64,000 nucleotides of DNA from Chalara sp. BL73 (lineage: Eukaryota > Ascomycota > Leotiomycetes > Helotiales). A model generated the notes under the pieces. The model did no database searches and had not been told where the DNA came from. It was given only the letters and a program-made list of their open reading frames with translations. This document shows positions 1 through 10,767 of the stretch, piece by piece. Both the position numbers and the translations under genes were made by a program. Positions within the stretch are counted from its first letter, which is position 1. Each line of letters opens with the position of its first letter. The stretch spans positions 248,001 to 312,000 of the forward strand of contig CAKJVC010000151.1 of the NCBI GenBank assembly GCA_918026815.1. Direction: 5' to 3'.

Positions 1-69
1 CTTGTGTCGAATGGTACGACCGCGGCGGATATTCCAGAAGCTTTCAAGACGCTTGAGAAGCTGGAGTAG
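1..69 (+). CDS. 3' end of a gene cut by the window edge
   Basis: The first 69 bases read as an open frame ending in TAG. The last residues are ADIPEAFKTLEKLE, an amphipathic helix-like tail. Only 22 residues are visible, so the family cannot be fixed. The 'IPEAF..LE' pattern resembles the C-terminus of medium-chain dehydrogenase/quinone oxidoreductase proteins, but this is a guess. The frame stays open to the window edge and could equally be chance. Confidence 0.35.
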   Translation, partial: LVSNGTTAADIPEAFKTLEKLE

Positions 70-705
70 AGGTCAATAACAGCGATGCGATATAGAGTGG
101 CGCGAGTTATATGGTGTTATTGCGTGCTTTGCCGGTGTGTGCACGCACGGGCATAGTATGATCCTGTCTTTACCTTAAAGTATACACATTTCATAATCAA
201 AGCCTTATCTTTACTGCCGTAATACGTACACAAAATGGCATTGATTCAGTTGGCACACATTTCTCTTTAGCGTCTAATAGAGAATAAGTAATAGATTTGG
301 TGGGCATGTGCCGGCACCAAATGCGAGGAAGTAAAGTAGCTCGAAGGCTCTGTATTCGCACCAGTTCTAAATAATATTGAGTATGCAACCGAGATATCTG
401 CAGAGCTGATATTAACTATCCCTCTGCCACATACTGTGGTCGTTCAAGAGCTTGCCTAGCTCGGCCAGTGGCAAGACGGCCATCATTGGCGCAGGGTCTA
501 GTTTGTGCAGCAGTACTACCTCGCCCAGGACTCCATGATCCGCCGTAGCCGAAAATTGATAACAGTGAAAACTCTTACTAATTTCTGCATGATGCGTAGC
601 ACATGAGGTAGGGGTTGTCTAGCCGAAGGATGCAATACATTTCAGATCGCTCAGGAAGAAATAGCCATGTGCCAGGAGGGAATTACAACGATGAACTAAT
701 CTGCT
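70..705. other. Spacer without recognised gene
   Basis: I see no conserved protein motif on either strand. Short open frames here lack codon or family support. Confidence 0.4.
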
Positions 706-1065
706 ATGTTCTGGCACTGTATAATTCTAGCAAATCGTACTACCGACCATGATATAAGGACCTTAGACAGGTTGTTATGGGTGCTCATCAAATCCGACTT
801 TGAATGTGAAAACCTGCGAGATTGCGTTAATGCTTTAAGAGGCGTTGCCTTTGATGTCATTGACGGAGACATACGGTGTAATTATGAGAAGGATATCAAA
901 GAAGTCTACCGTGACTTATTGAATCTACTTCTTGATGGAATGACGACATCTAATTTCTTAAGCTCGAGAGATCTTGAATGTGCGCTATGTAAGAAGATAG
1001 GCGTCTGTCTAGATTGTGGCCACAAGGAGTTGGTTGAGCAATACCGGGTAGAGCAAGGTATATAG
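706..1065 (+). CDS. Small hypothetical ORF, doubtful
   Basis: A 119-residue open frame starting with ATG. The first half is leucine-rich and helical. The C-terminal part carries four cysteines in a C-x2-C...C-x2-C arrangement (CALC...CLDC) followed by GHKELVEQYR, which could be a small zinc-binding knuckle. I do not recognise the family. No intron, signal peptide or membrane segment is visible. It lies in a decayed region, so it may be an exon fragment of a larger lost gene. Confidence 0.25.
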   Translation: MFWHCIILANRTTDHDIRTLDRLLWVLIKSDFECENLRDCVNALRGVAFDVIDGDIRCNYEKDIKEVYRDLLNLLLDGMTTSNFLSSRDLECALCKKIGVCLDCGHKELVEQYRVEQGI

Positions 1066-1652
1066 CACATGAAACAGAGACAAACTCTATTGTACAGTAC
1101 TGGTCGCGAGCCCTGCGCGAGCCTGTCTCAAGAAACCAATTCGAACTGAAGAACAGAGCAATGATTTTCTATTCCTCTTACAGCAATTTGTTCCTCCGCA
1201 ACCTGCGCTTAGGTTATCTGCGCTACTGGTGCCCTCCATGGCTCTGGCACTTCAACCATCCGCGCCACTTCTGGCTCTGGATCACCTGCCTCTAGTGTAG
1301 CGCTCTTACACTTCCGATTATATTCTCCCTTGCTCTTTTAAGACTTTTTTTGCACCATGCTCGTGCCTTTTTATGTTCTTATACCCCCCAGTTTGCTCCA
1401 CCGCCTTCCGTCATCCTCATTTTCTTTCTACTTTCCACTCCAATTCAGCTCGTCCCACGAAATCCACCATCAGAGCGATAAATTCGATTGCGAACTCAGA
1501 TATGACTACAGCAGGTTGTCACGGATGCGTTCGGTTAGTTCCTGATATACTGAGACTCTAATTGCACCAATCTTCATCTACAAATCTTCGGCAGCCTTGA
1601 GCAAGGGATTTATCCCGCGCCCGGTTCGTTATGGAAGGCAAAAGAATGAGGG
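1066..1652. other. Spacer without recognised gene
   Basis: Contains a C/T-rich stretch near 1370-1450 that opens two overlapping short frames. These look like compositional artefacts. Nothing else is recognised. Confidence 0.4.
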
Positions 1653-1735
1653 TGTCAGGAATCGGTATACGTAAGTAGACCAAGGGGCTAAGAGTATCTC
1701 CCATCCACATATTACAGCCGTAACGTCCATCCCTA
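1653..1735 (+). repeat. Partial solo LTR, family S5
   Basis: Begins TGTCAGGAATCGG and matches the first part of the complete S5 copies at 36682 and 58202, including the stretch around 'acagccgtaa'. The 3' half is missing or diverged beyond about 1735. Confidence 0.55.
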
Positions 1736-2309
1736 CGTGGCGAAAAACCCTATGTGCCGAAACGACTTCACGGTTTAAGGGTCCCAAATCTTTACCACAT
1801 AAATATATAAAGTTATAATCAGTTTACTATTATTCTTTAACTATTTACTTACAAGGATTCAGGTTGTAGTAAAAAAGTTACTATAATTTGATTATACTGT
1901 TAATTGTCCTGTCAATAACATCGAAAGCTGCTATAACTACTGCCCTCTACTATATCATAACTATTGACCTGTATCCAAATTTTGGGACTATAGCACGAAG
2001 CTTCTATCAAGATAGCTTGATACACCAAGAATCTTAATAAGCGGATGAGGTGCTTACAAAATAGATATTTACAGTCACGCTACTCGTAATCAAAAGTAAC
2101 ACAGTATATCGACGCACGTGAAGTATGGCGTTCATCTAGAAGTTTCCAGAGCAGCCACATACGTATCTGCTTCCAACCATCCTAACCCCTATCCCATCTC
2201 CATGTCATAATAAGGTAATGCTTCATGAGCGACCGCGCCAGTAAAGCCCTCGCAGGCCCCCGTACCGGGAGAGCCTCAAACATACGATACCAGATCAAAA
2301 ACGCAGGGG
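1736..2309. other. AT-rich spacer
   Basis: The region around 1800-2060 is AT-rich with no coding signal. On the minus strand at about 2240-2270 there is a short stretch readable as GSPGTG after a stop codon. This could be a last trace of a P-loop downstream of the DUF7708-like relic, but it is too short to call. Confidence 0.35.
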
Positions 2310-3042
2310 AGTCCCTTGACTACCCTGCCGGCCTTTGTGGACTTCTTCAAGGTGAAGGAGATCCGATGCTTGAACAATCAAATGCTTGTGCTGGCCGAGA
2401 TCTTGAAGTATTCTTTCAAACTGTGTTTCAAAGTCTATCCAGAGGACCTAAGATCTTTGTTGCCAACCATCAGCTGCGGGATGTTGGCATAATAGTCGAG
2501 CACTGTTAGGTTAAAATGTACCCATGGGGCTGAATCTACGCAGCAAATTAATGTGAAACTTGAGTACGTCTTCATAAATGAAGGCAACAAATGCGAATCA
2601 TTTGATGTTTAGCATGCAAGAGATTACTATATTGCAGTAATAGTGGCATGCACTCTCCGATCTGGCTGTAAGCGTCCAGTATTGAGTCAAAAGTGTTCAA
2701 ATCTGAAGATGTGACATGCAAAATGAATTTCATAGGGCCCTACACAGAGGAAGTGAAAGCCGCAACGTTCGCGTACACTTCTACCACTTGAACAAATTGA
2801 TCCATTGCGTTCAAAAATGATCTTAGACGAGCCACATTCATCAATTTTTTAATGTTTCTGTGATCTGTCTGAATGCGCATCACCACTTCGTAGACATCGG
2901 TCACACTCACAAACAAAAAATCTTGCCGTTCTTCTGCTGTAAGCTTGCCTTTGAAGTTGACAAGAATGACCTCAAAAAGTCCCATTACAGTGCTAACCGA
3001 AGCTTGGGGTTTCTGTATTCCTAAATGAGCAACCATGCACAA
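2310..3042 (-). pseudogene. Relic of a STAND receptor N-terminal domain (DUF7708-like)
   Basis: From 3042 downward the frame reads a domain common at the N-terminus of fungal NACHT proteins: 'NFKGKLTAEERQDF', then 'MNVARLRSFLNAMDQF..VVEV', then AFTSSV, a TAG at 2740-2742, and GPMKFIL. In this family that site is normally a tryptophan before GP.KF.L, so TAG looks like a TGG-to-TAG change. Matching pieces continue in other frames: 'FIYEDVLKFHINLL', then 'LWIDFETQFERILQDL' with a further stop. Several frameshifts and stops therefore break it. The NACHT module expected downstream is not recognisable. Domain assignment is from memory of the family, not a search. Confidence 0.6.
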
Positions 3043-3074
3043 ATATTGAGAAAAAAATCACAGCGACAGCAATA

Positions 3075-4712
3075 TCAAGGCCTACTCACCATATCAGATA
3101 TCCTAATACTAGGGCCCACGTTTATATTGCGATAAAGCTCGATATCTTCTGCTTCATCATCTTCTTCTAGATGATTGGCCGGAGACCCATAGCTACTAGG
3201 TCTCTCCTCACCGGACAAATCATCTTCTGGCAACCTTCGTGACGTGGGACGTACGAGCGCAGCAAATATCGGACTTAGGAAAGAGGGTGATTCGAGCCTC
3301 ACCGAAAGAATCCATTGATGGCAGGATGGACAAAGTCCTGCCACCGTTACTCATCTCTGTGTTCTACAGCGAAGCCTAGCAGCTAGGGAAAGGGCAAAAT
3401 TCATCCTGTGCAAGTAAACCATGCAAAGTCATCAACATTTGCAGGTGATCCCCTTCCTGAATTGCATGCGTCCATGAACTTTCGAGGAGAAGTCTTCCGC
3501 CCGCAGAATGCGTAATGAGAAACTGGCCCTTGTCTACCCTTGACCTTCCCTGCCGCTAACGAACAATGCGCTGAACACTAATCGAAAGCTCTCCCATTGT
3601 ATGCACACCTGGTATGGCAATCCAAAAGTCATTCCCAATGCATCAGTAAACTCTATAATCGGAGGACCGAGCCTCCTTGCAATACACGATTCGAGACATC
3701 GTAATGATTGATAAATGTCACTGAATAGACGCAGTAGCAATGCAATTGATTCTCGCATCTCGATCTTAAATTTGCCAATGGATACGATCAAACCATAGAG
3801 CCTAGTTCCAATGTCTCTCAGCGTTAATAGACCCGCCAGTGTTTGGGAAAGAGTTTGGGCGGCGGCCGTAGCTAGAATAGAATGTATGCCTTCGTTGCTT
3901 GTTAAAGCCTTCAAGTCTAAATCTTGGATGAGGGCTCCTTGGTTATGCAGTTGCTTGAAAGTTTGATCTGCTTGCCGGTCCAGTGAATCAATTGCGTCTG
4001 CTTGATTTTCGAGTTGTTGCTTCACCTCCGTTTGTTGTGATAAGGACGACTCAATTCTGGATTTGACCTCTTGAAGACGAAGCTTCGTCTCCATCCGTTG
4101 AGATAATACCGAGTCGACTCCAGTTTTGACATATGCTAGCAATCTCCGATGGGCTAGAATATTGTCTTGCAGCTCGCACGCAACATCCACCCTCTCATAC
4201 TCTGCTCTTGTAATGGACGAAATAGTTTGTGTCATGAGGAGGAGGGTGATTGTTGCTACATGGCTTCCGAGCTTCATCCGCAGCTCCTTCACGTCATCCT
4301 TGTATACCAGCCTCCATTGCATTCGCCTATGAATCCCTCGGAATCGTTGGTTTGCTGCACTCACAACACCTAGTCTTTGGTCAAACTTGGAAATCTTGTC
4401 GAGAATGTATTGGAGAGGATGTCTGCATGCTAATGCTGTAGCTCTTATCGAAGTGAATTAATGAAGCTCATGTCTTCCTGGTCGCAAAGATCCGAGTTGT
4501 TTCAGAGCGCGGTCGAGAGCCTCGAGCTCGGCGAGGAGATGCTGATATTCAAGTGCAGCCTCGTCATTCTAGAACGAAAGTTTCGATCAATAACAGCATC
4601 ATGTACAGACACTTGCTACCTAACTTACCTCTCGCAATTTTATTGCAATCTCTTGAATGATCTGCCTAACAGCAATGAAGTCTCCTACAGAAAAGCCAAA
4701 TGGGACAGCCAT
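3075..4712 (-). pseudogene. Broken [12 protein letters not shown] protein (ubiquitin-like domain and zinc ribbon)
   Basis: Exon 1 (4712-4629) encodes [17 protein letters not shown]..., the signature start of a large fungal family, and ends at a GTAAGT donor. The frame resumes after a CTAG acceptor with NDEAALEYQHLL and runs through coiled-coil sequence (about 4100-3900) to IIEFTDALGMTFGLP at about 3630, matching the ubiquitin-like 'EDALGR..P.P' segment of the family. Lesions: TAA at 4458-4460 inside continuous homology; a one-base frameshift near 3534, after which VDKGQFLITHSAGG follows in another frame; TAG at 3376-3378 and 3364-3366 inside CPFPSC*ASL*; another shift before GLCPSCHQW, the second half of the zinc ribbon. 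A C-terminal acidic EDDEAEDIELYRNINV is also typical. Not functional as it stands. Confidence 0.7.
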
Positions 4713-5423
4713 TGTTAGTCCTAGTGGAATGGCCCTGTCTTGCGGGCTTGAGAAAACACCATGGATGATGATGTGTCGGCAACCTATGCATCGCGGGGAC
4801 GTTAATAAGCATTAGGCTCCATGATGAAGTTTGATCGATTGGGGCGTGCAAACACATAGCCAGGTGAGGCCGACGGAAGAGAAGTGTGGTCTTCAAAAGG
4901 AACAAACCCTCGCATGCGGCAGTGATGTTTCTCTTCGTGAACGCTTTTTCTCTTGCAAGCTGTACAGAGATGGGGAGTGCTCCTTGCCGACTGTATTTGC
5001 ACCTCCTCAATATAGTCGTTCAGCTTGGTCGCGATAGGCTGCCTTCAAGGGGGCAAAGACTCCAATATCAGGCTGACCAGGCTGACATAGCTATCCTGGC
5101 TACATTGACTTGACCACACCGTCTACAACCTTTAACTTCGAGCCAGAGTTCCCCTTATACACATCCATCCAATACGAAGGAGCCCGCATCGAAAGTCGAT
5201 GATACCGCGGACCAACACTGATACTTTAGGGAATATATCCAATCCAAGCTCAAAAGCTACTACTTTCAGTGAAGCTGTGCATCAAAGCCGCCAAGCCATC
5301 TCAGCCACCGCACGGAATAGTAACCAGGCACCCTACCTAACGTCTCCAGGATAACCCCATAATTATCGCCAGGGCGGGAAACCCCCTGCCAACAGCAAGA
5401 ATAACCACGATGAACCCCCCTAC
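4713..5423. other. Spacer upstream of the broken FGFSVGDF gene
   Basis: Overlapping short frames on both strands (4800-5110) show no family motif. This would have been the 5' region of the minus-strand gene that starts at 4712. Confidence 0.4.
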
Positions 5424-5632
5424 TGTCACGATCCCAATACAGGCGCCTGTGATAGCTGTTTGTAAGGTATCTAATACGAAGACTCTAAACTAAAGAGAAA
5501 AGGTGTAACTACTGCTGGAACTGCCCTCATATAACCATGGCCAGCTCCAGGGTCCTAGCTAGGCGAACCAAAGAGCGTTCGCGGCTGTGGTGCGACATGG
5601 CCAGAGCGCACGCGATCTCTAGGACCGTGACA
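5424..5632 (-). repeat. Solo LTR, family S1
   Basis: A 209-bp unit with TG...CA ends (TGTCACGATCC ... GGACCGTGACA). The flanks CCTAC/GCTAC differ by one base and may be a worn 5-bp target duplication. Related copies lie at 10768-10974 and 54596-54788 in the opposite orientation. It abuts the 5' side of the HET relic. Confidence 0.7.
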
Positions 5633-5743
5633 GCTACCAATGGCGTTTCAGGAGATGTGTGCGGAGGTCGTGCTCATAAAAGTAAGACTGGCTATGAAAA
5701 GATAGAAAAATTTGGCGAACAAGCCACCAAAGACGGTCTACAG

Positions 5744-6031
5744 TGTAACAACTCAAGCTGAACAGGGATCTCGATCCGTAGATCTAGGTAGAAGGACTCA
5801 GAGGTGTGAACAATTATCAATTGTTATAACTAAGAGAACAAGCTACAGGCAGAAGAAGGGAAGGAGAGCAGTGCTTTATATACAGGAGGCTGGCCAGGGG
5901 TCAGTGTAAGCGAGCCCTGTAGCGTCGGTCGCCAAGCTCTGGGGTGCCGAGCCCTGTGGTAACAGGGGCCAAGCTCTACCGAGCTCTGTAGTGCTTGGCG
6001 CCAAGCTCGAGATAGGGCCAGGGCCGTGACG
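5744..6031 (+). repeat. Solo LTR, family S2, with perfect TSD
   Basis: A 288-bp unit starting TGTAACAACTC and ending GGGCCGTGACG. It is flanked by identical 5-bp duplications TACAG (5739-5743 and 6032-6036). It interrupts the HET relic exactly between two codons. Sister copies: 21965-22252 (inverted) and 31099-31303. Confidence 0.85.
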
Positions 6032-6115
6032 TACAGGACTTCTGGCTTGACACTTGTTGCATTGGTAAGTCGAAAAATACTGAGCTTACGACCGTGACTA
6101 GTTCTATGTTCCGCT

Positions 6116-6283
6116 TGTCACGAATCCAAATACTGGCGCTATTGAAGCCAATAGGGAGGTTCTAATACGAGGACTCTAAACTGAGAGAAGGTACAGCGAG
6201 AGAATCGTCAACCAAGTGAAGGATGTGGAATACTAGCCCTAAATAGGAAAGTATATCCGAGTGATCATGTGGTAACCGTGACA
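6116..6283 (+). repeat. Solo LTR-like repeat, family S6
   Basis: A 168-bp unit TGTCACGAATCC ... GGTAACCGTGACA that separates 'SSMFR' from 'WWSKP' in the HET relic. No clean target duplication remains. An inverted copy lies at 36875-37041. It ends 152 bp before the start codon of the receptor gene at 6436. Confidence 0.65.
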
Positions 6284-6435
6284 TGGTGGAGCAAGCCCAT
6301 TGCCTGCCTCGTGAGGCTGAGTGCAGACAACATATCTGTGAAGCCGCCAGGCCAGTCTTCTTTCACTCTCTGCTTTCTCCTATTTTGCTCTCTACCTTTT
6401 CGCATGCCGATAACAGGGCTGTACCTAACATTACG

Positions 6436-9400
6436 ATGAGCTTTGGATTTAGTGTTGGCGATTTTATCACCGCAATCAAGCTTACTAACAAAATCCGGAA
6501 GGAATTTGCAGATGCGCCGAGTCAATTTAAGGCTCTCTCAGATGAGTGCGTTATTTAAACGAAAGCTCGGTGTCTGCTAATTGTTATGTTTAAATAGAGT
6601 CAGAAGCCTCGCAATCGTTCTTCAAGATACTGACGTTACCTTTCCAAAACAAGAGCTTAACAACGACCAGAAGAGAGACTTGGAAGATATCGACAAAGGT
6701 TGCCGAAATATTCTAGAGGAGCTGCAACAAATACTAGACAAAAATATTGAGCTTGGTTCTGAAAGTGGAAGCGTCGGCAAGAGAGTTAAAAGAGTGTGGA
6801 AAAGGCTCAACTGGAAGCCGGAAGACATTGACGAGCTTCGGGTCCGTATTAGCACTAATATTAGTTTCCTAAATGCGTTTAACGGACAATTTACTCGAGA
6901 CAACCTAGTCAAGTTAGTACGGCACCAAGAGAACCAAGAGTGGCAAGCTATTCTTAACTGGCTCACTCCTATTGACTATGCTGCTCAGCAAAGCGATTTC
7001 TTTTCTCGAAAACAAAAAGAAACGGGCCAATGGCTGCTTGACTCAACAGAGTTTCAATCATGGCTAGAGACCGACAAACAGACATTGTTCTGCCCAGGAA
7101 TTCCAGGAGCGGGGAAAACAATTCTTACATCAATTGTAGTTGACTATCTTAGCACCAAGTTCCAGGATGACCTAAATATTGGTATTGCATATTTGTACTG
7201 CAACTTCCGACGACAGCACGAGCAGAAGCCAGAAGACTTGGTTATAAGCTTGCTAAAACAGTTAGTCCAAGAGCTGCCTTCTGTCCCGGAGAGCGTGAAA
7301 GACCTTTACAACCAACACAAAAACAAACGAACACGACCCTCACTTGACGAGATTTCAAAAACTCTGCATTCTGTTACTGCTGCTTATTTAAGGGTCTATG
7401 TTATTGTCGACGCATTAGATGAATGCCAAGTATCGGAAAGATGCCGATCAAGATTTCTATCAAGCATTTTCAACTTTCAAGCCAAGACGGGAGCAAAACT
7501 TTTCGCAACATCTCGACCTATCTTAGACATTGAGAAGGAGTTTAAGGGATGCCTTTCGCTTGACATTCTTGCTAGCGATAAAGATATAGAGAGATATTTG
7601 GATGGTCACATGTCGCAGCTCCCAACATTTATCTTAAGTAAACCCAAGCTACAAGCGGAAATCAAAACTGAAATCGTAAAGGCTGTAGAGGGAATGTACG
7701 TACCTTGATCTGAAGAAGAGGTTTTTTAACTAACACTAGCTAAGGTTTCTCCTAGCACAGCTCTATCTTAGCTCGCTTACAGACAAGACAACGGCAAAGG
7801 CCATAAAAAGTGCGTTAATGCAGATCCAAAAACAATCTCAAGGATCCAGCGAGGACAAGAGGCTCGAAGTGTTATCTTTTGCATATAAGCAAACAATGGA
7901 GAGAATCAATGGGCAGCCGGCAGGCTTTCAGCTATTAGCCAAAAATGTGCTATCATGGATTACCTGTGCAAAGAGGCCGCTTACTACAGGAGAACTTCAA
8001 CATGCTATTGCGGTAGAGATAGGAGAATCCAAGATCGACGAAGACAATCTCCCAGAAATCGAAGACATGGTTTCTGTGTGTGCTGGGTTAGTTACTATAG
8101 ATAATGAAAGTAACATTATCCGTTTAGTTCACTATACAACGCAGGAATACTTTGAACGAACGCAAATGAAATGGTTTCCAGATGCGGTTGTCGAGATTGC
8201 AACAATCTGCGTTACGTACCTTTCATTTGACGAGTTCGAGGGTGGAATCTGCCAAAACGACGAGGAGTTTGCACAACGGGTTCAATCAAATAAGCTATAT
8301 GACTACGCTACACATAACTGGGGTCATCACGCTCGCGAGGCTTCCAAGCTCATCCCAGAAGCTATCGGCTTTCTTGAGAGAAAGGCTCAAGTGGAAGCAT
8401 CGAGCCAGGCGCTACTAGCCGAGGAGTTGTATTCATCACACTCGGAGTATAGCCAAAAATTCCCTAGGCAAATGACAGGACTACATTTAGCATCATACTT
8501 TGGGATCGAAGTTGTAACTAAACTGCTGCTTGAGAAAGGCGCCGAGGTCGACGTGAAGAATAGTCACGGCTGGACGCCGCTGTTGTATGCAGCAGAAAGC
8601 GGGCATGAAAATGTAGCTAAGCTGCTGCTTGAGAAAGGCGCCGAGGTCGACGTGAAGAATAGTTACGGTTGGACGCCGTTGTCGCATGCTGCAGCAAACG
8701 GGCATGAAAATATAGCTAAACTGCTACTCGAGAAAGGCGCTGAGGTCGAGGCGAAAGATAGTAACAGCCAAACGCCGTTATCGCATGCTGCATGGAGCGG
8801 GCATGAAAATATAGCTAAACTGCTGCTTGAGAAAGGCGCCGATGTCGAGGCGAGAAGTAGTAACGGCCGAACGCCGCTGTCGCATGCTGCATTGGACAGG
8901 CATGAAAATGTAGCTAAACTGCTGCTTGAGAATGGCGCCGAGATCGAAGCGAAGGATAGTGACGGCTGGACACCGCTGTCACATGCTGCGTGGCACGGGA
9001 ATGAACATGTAGCTACGCTACTGCTCGAGAATGGCGCCGAGATTGAAGCAAAGGATAATAGCGGCCAGACGCCGTTGTCGCGTGCTGCGTGGCATGGGAA
9101 TGAACATGTAGCCACGCTGCTGCTTGAGAAAGGCGCCGAGATCGAAGCGAGGGATAATAACGGCCAGACGCCGTTGTTGCGTGCTGCATGGTACAGGAAT
9201 AAAGATGCAGCTACCCTACTGCTCAAGAAAGGCGCCGAGATCGAAGCGAAGGATAGTGAAGGCCAGACGCCGTTGTTGCGTGCTGCATGGCACGGGAATA
9301 AAGATGTAGCTACACTGCTGCTCAAGAATGGCGCCGAGATTGAAGCAAAGGATAGCCACGGCAAGACGCCGCTGTCGCATGCTGCAGAAAGCGGGCATGA

Positions 9401-10565
9401 AAATATAGCTAAACTGCTGCTCGAGAAAGGCGCCGAGGTCGAGGCGAAAGATAGTAACGGCAAGACGCCGCTGTTGCATGCTGCAGCGAGCGGACATGAA
9501 AATATAGCTAAGCTGCTGCTTGAGAAAGGCGCCGAGGTCAACGTGAAGAATAGTTACGGTTTGACGCCGCTGTTGTATGCTGCATTGGACAGGCATGAAA
9601 ATGTAGCTAAGCTGCTGCTTGAGAAAGGCGCTAAGGTCGAGGTGAAAGATAGTTACGGTTGGACGCCGCTGTTGCATGCTGCAGCAAACGGGCATGAAAA
9701 TATAGCTAAGCTGTTACTTGAGAAAAGCGCCGAGGTCGAGGCGAAGGATAATTACGGTTGGACGCCGTTGTCGCATGCTGCAGCAAACAAGCATGAAAAT
9801 ATAGCTAAACTGCTACTCGAGAAAAGTGCCGATGTCGAGGCGAAGGATAATTACGGTTGGACGCCGCTGTCGCATGCTGCAGCAAACAAGCATGAAAATA
9901 TAGCTAAACTGCTACTCGAGAAAAGTGCTGATATCGAGGCGAAGGATAGTTACGGCCAGACACCGCTGTCGCATGCTGCAGCAAACGGGAGTGAAGATGT
10001 AGCTAAACTGCTGCTTGCAACAGACGGTATTGAACCAGATTCAAAGGATGGAATGAATCGAACGCCGCTGTTGTACGCAGCTAAAAATGGAAACCAAGCT
10101 GTTATTGAACTACTACTTGCTTCAGACCGGGTTGACGTCGATTCAAAAGACTATTACAAATCAACACCATTATCAATCGCAGCAAGGACGGGACACAATA
10201 ACGTAGTTGCATTTCTTCTTACTAAAAGTCACGCTTTGAATATTCCAAACAATTTCGGTCAGACACCTTTATGGTGGGCAAGAAAAACCGGACATCATGA
10301 AATCGCCAATCTCCTCCTAGAAAAGTACAAAGAGAATGGCATGGTTGTTCAAAAAAGCGACTTGCCTACTACAACGATTTCGGTCTCTAACAATGAAAAC
10401 AGCAGATATTGTGACGTTTGTATGTTAAGTATCTCGGATAAAGATACGTATTACCATTGCAGAGCTTGTAATAGTGGTAATTTTGATATTTGCGAGGAGT
10501 GTGTTGCATCGAAAGCTTACTGTCTCGATCAGTCGGCTCATACATTGATAAAAGTAAATAAATAG
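6436..10565 (+). CDS. NACHT-ankyrin-ZZ STAND receptor, 1342 aa
   Basis: Exons 6436-6545, 6598-7695 and 7745-10565 join in frame; the splices give SDE|VRSLAIV and [14 protein letters not shown]. Order: N-terminal [16 protein letters not shown] signalling-type segment; NACHT with Walker A GIPGAGKT (204-211) and Walker [12 protein letters not shown] (from 303); a winged-helix-like stretch ending [10 protein letters not shown]; about 19 ankyrin repeats (646-1270), fourteen of them exact 33-residue units; then a C-terminal ZZ-type zinc finger (1290-1340) with CDVC, YHCRAC, FDICEEC and a late His. Fungal STAND proteins of this plan are taken to sense a ligand through the repeats and oligomerise through NACHT. 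A HET relic lies just upstream. All key nucleotide-binding residues are present, so the gene looks functional. Confidence 0.88.
8571..9956 (+). repeat. Coding tandem array, 14 x 99 bp ankyrin units
   Basis: Units start every 99 bp exactly (8571, 8670 ... 9858) with no indel. They encode ankyrin repeats 2-15. The second-helix part ([15 protein letters not shown]) is almost invariant. The first residue and the turn and first-helix positions ([48 protein letters not shown]) vary. This implies recent unit exchange or conversion. Confidence 0.9.
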
Positions 10566-10767
10566 CCCCTAGGAGATATAAGCAGCTGAACTAAATATTT
10601 CTATGAGCTTCAAAGCTATTAATGCAATGAATCTTTTAACTTAACTTATTGCAACAAACAAAGGGCAGCAGGAGGGATTGCAATATGCAGGTGAGGACAC
10701 GTGACTGGCAACGCAAAAGTAATAGTATTGTATTGATATTAGATGTAGGCTTTTGAATCTACGAAAG

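Larger units (their letters stand above)
5633..6345 (+). pseudogene. HET-domain relic split by two solo LTRs
   Basis: Three pieces read as consecutive HET-domain sequence once the inserted repeats are skipped. 5680-5743 gives KTGYEKIEKFGEQATKDGLQ. After the LTR at 5744-6031 and its duplicated TACAG, 6037-6115 gives DFWLDTCCIGKSKNTELT..SSMFR. After the LTR at 6116-6283, 6284 onward gives WWSKPIACLVRLSADN. This parallels the intact HET domain of the 15536 gene (TGYSKIRFCGEQA, FWIDTCCIDKS, NSMFRWY, CYVYLSDV) position by position. The conserved Asp of the D.CCI motif and the RW pair survive. The upstream SHTWG block and everything downstream are gone. A two-base shift near 5670 also breaks the frame. 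Confidence 0.75.

Noticed and set aside
1357..1561. Two overlapping plus-strand frames
   Set aside because: Open only because of pyrimidine-rich composition; no family similarity.
2240..2270. GSPGTG on the minus strand as a Walker A motif
   Set aside because: Preceded by a stop and lacking the following K-S/T and flanking NACHT sequence; too short to support.
8663..9695. Long minus-strand frames opposite the ankyrin array
   Set aside because: Their repetitive content is the reverse complement of the 99-bp ankyrin units; no independent coding evidence.
8571..9956. Evenly spaced repeats as a CRISPR array
   Set aside because: The units are contiguous and coding, without spacers, in a eukaryotic genome.
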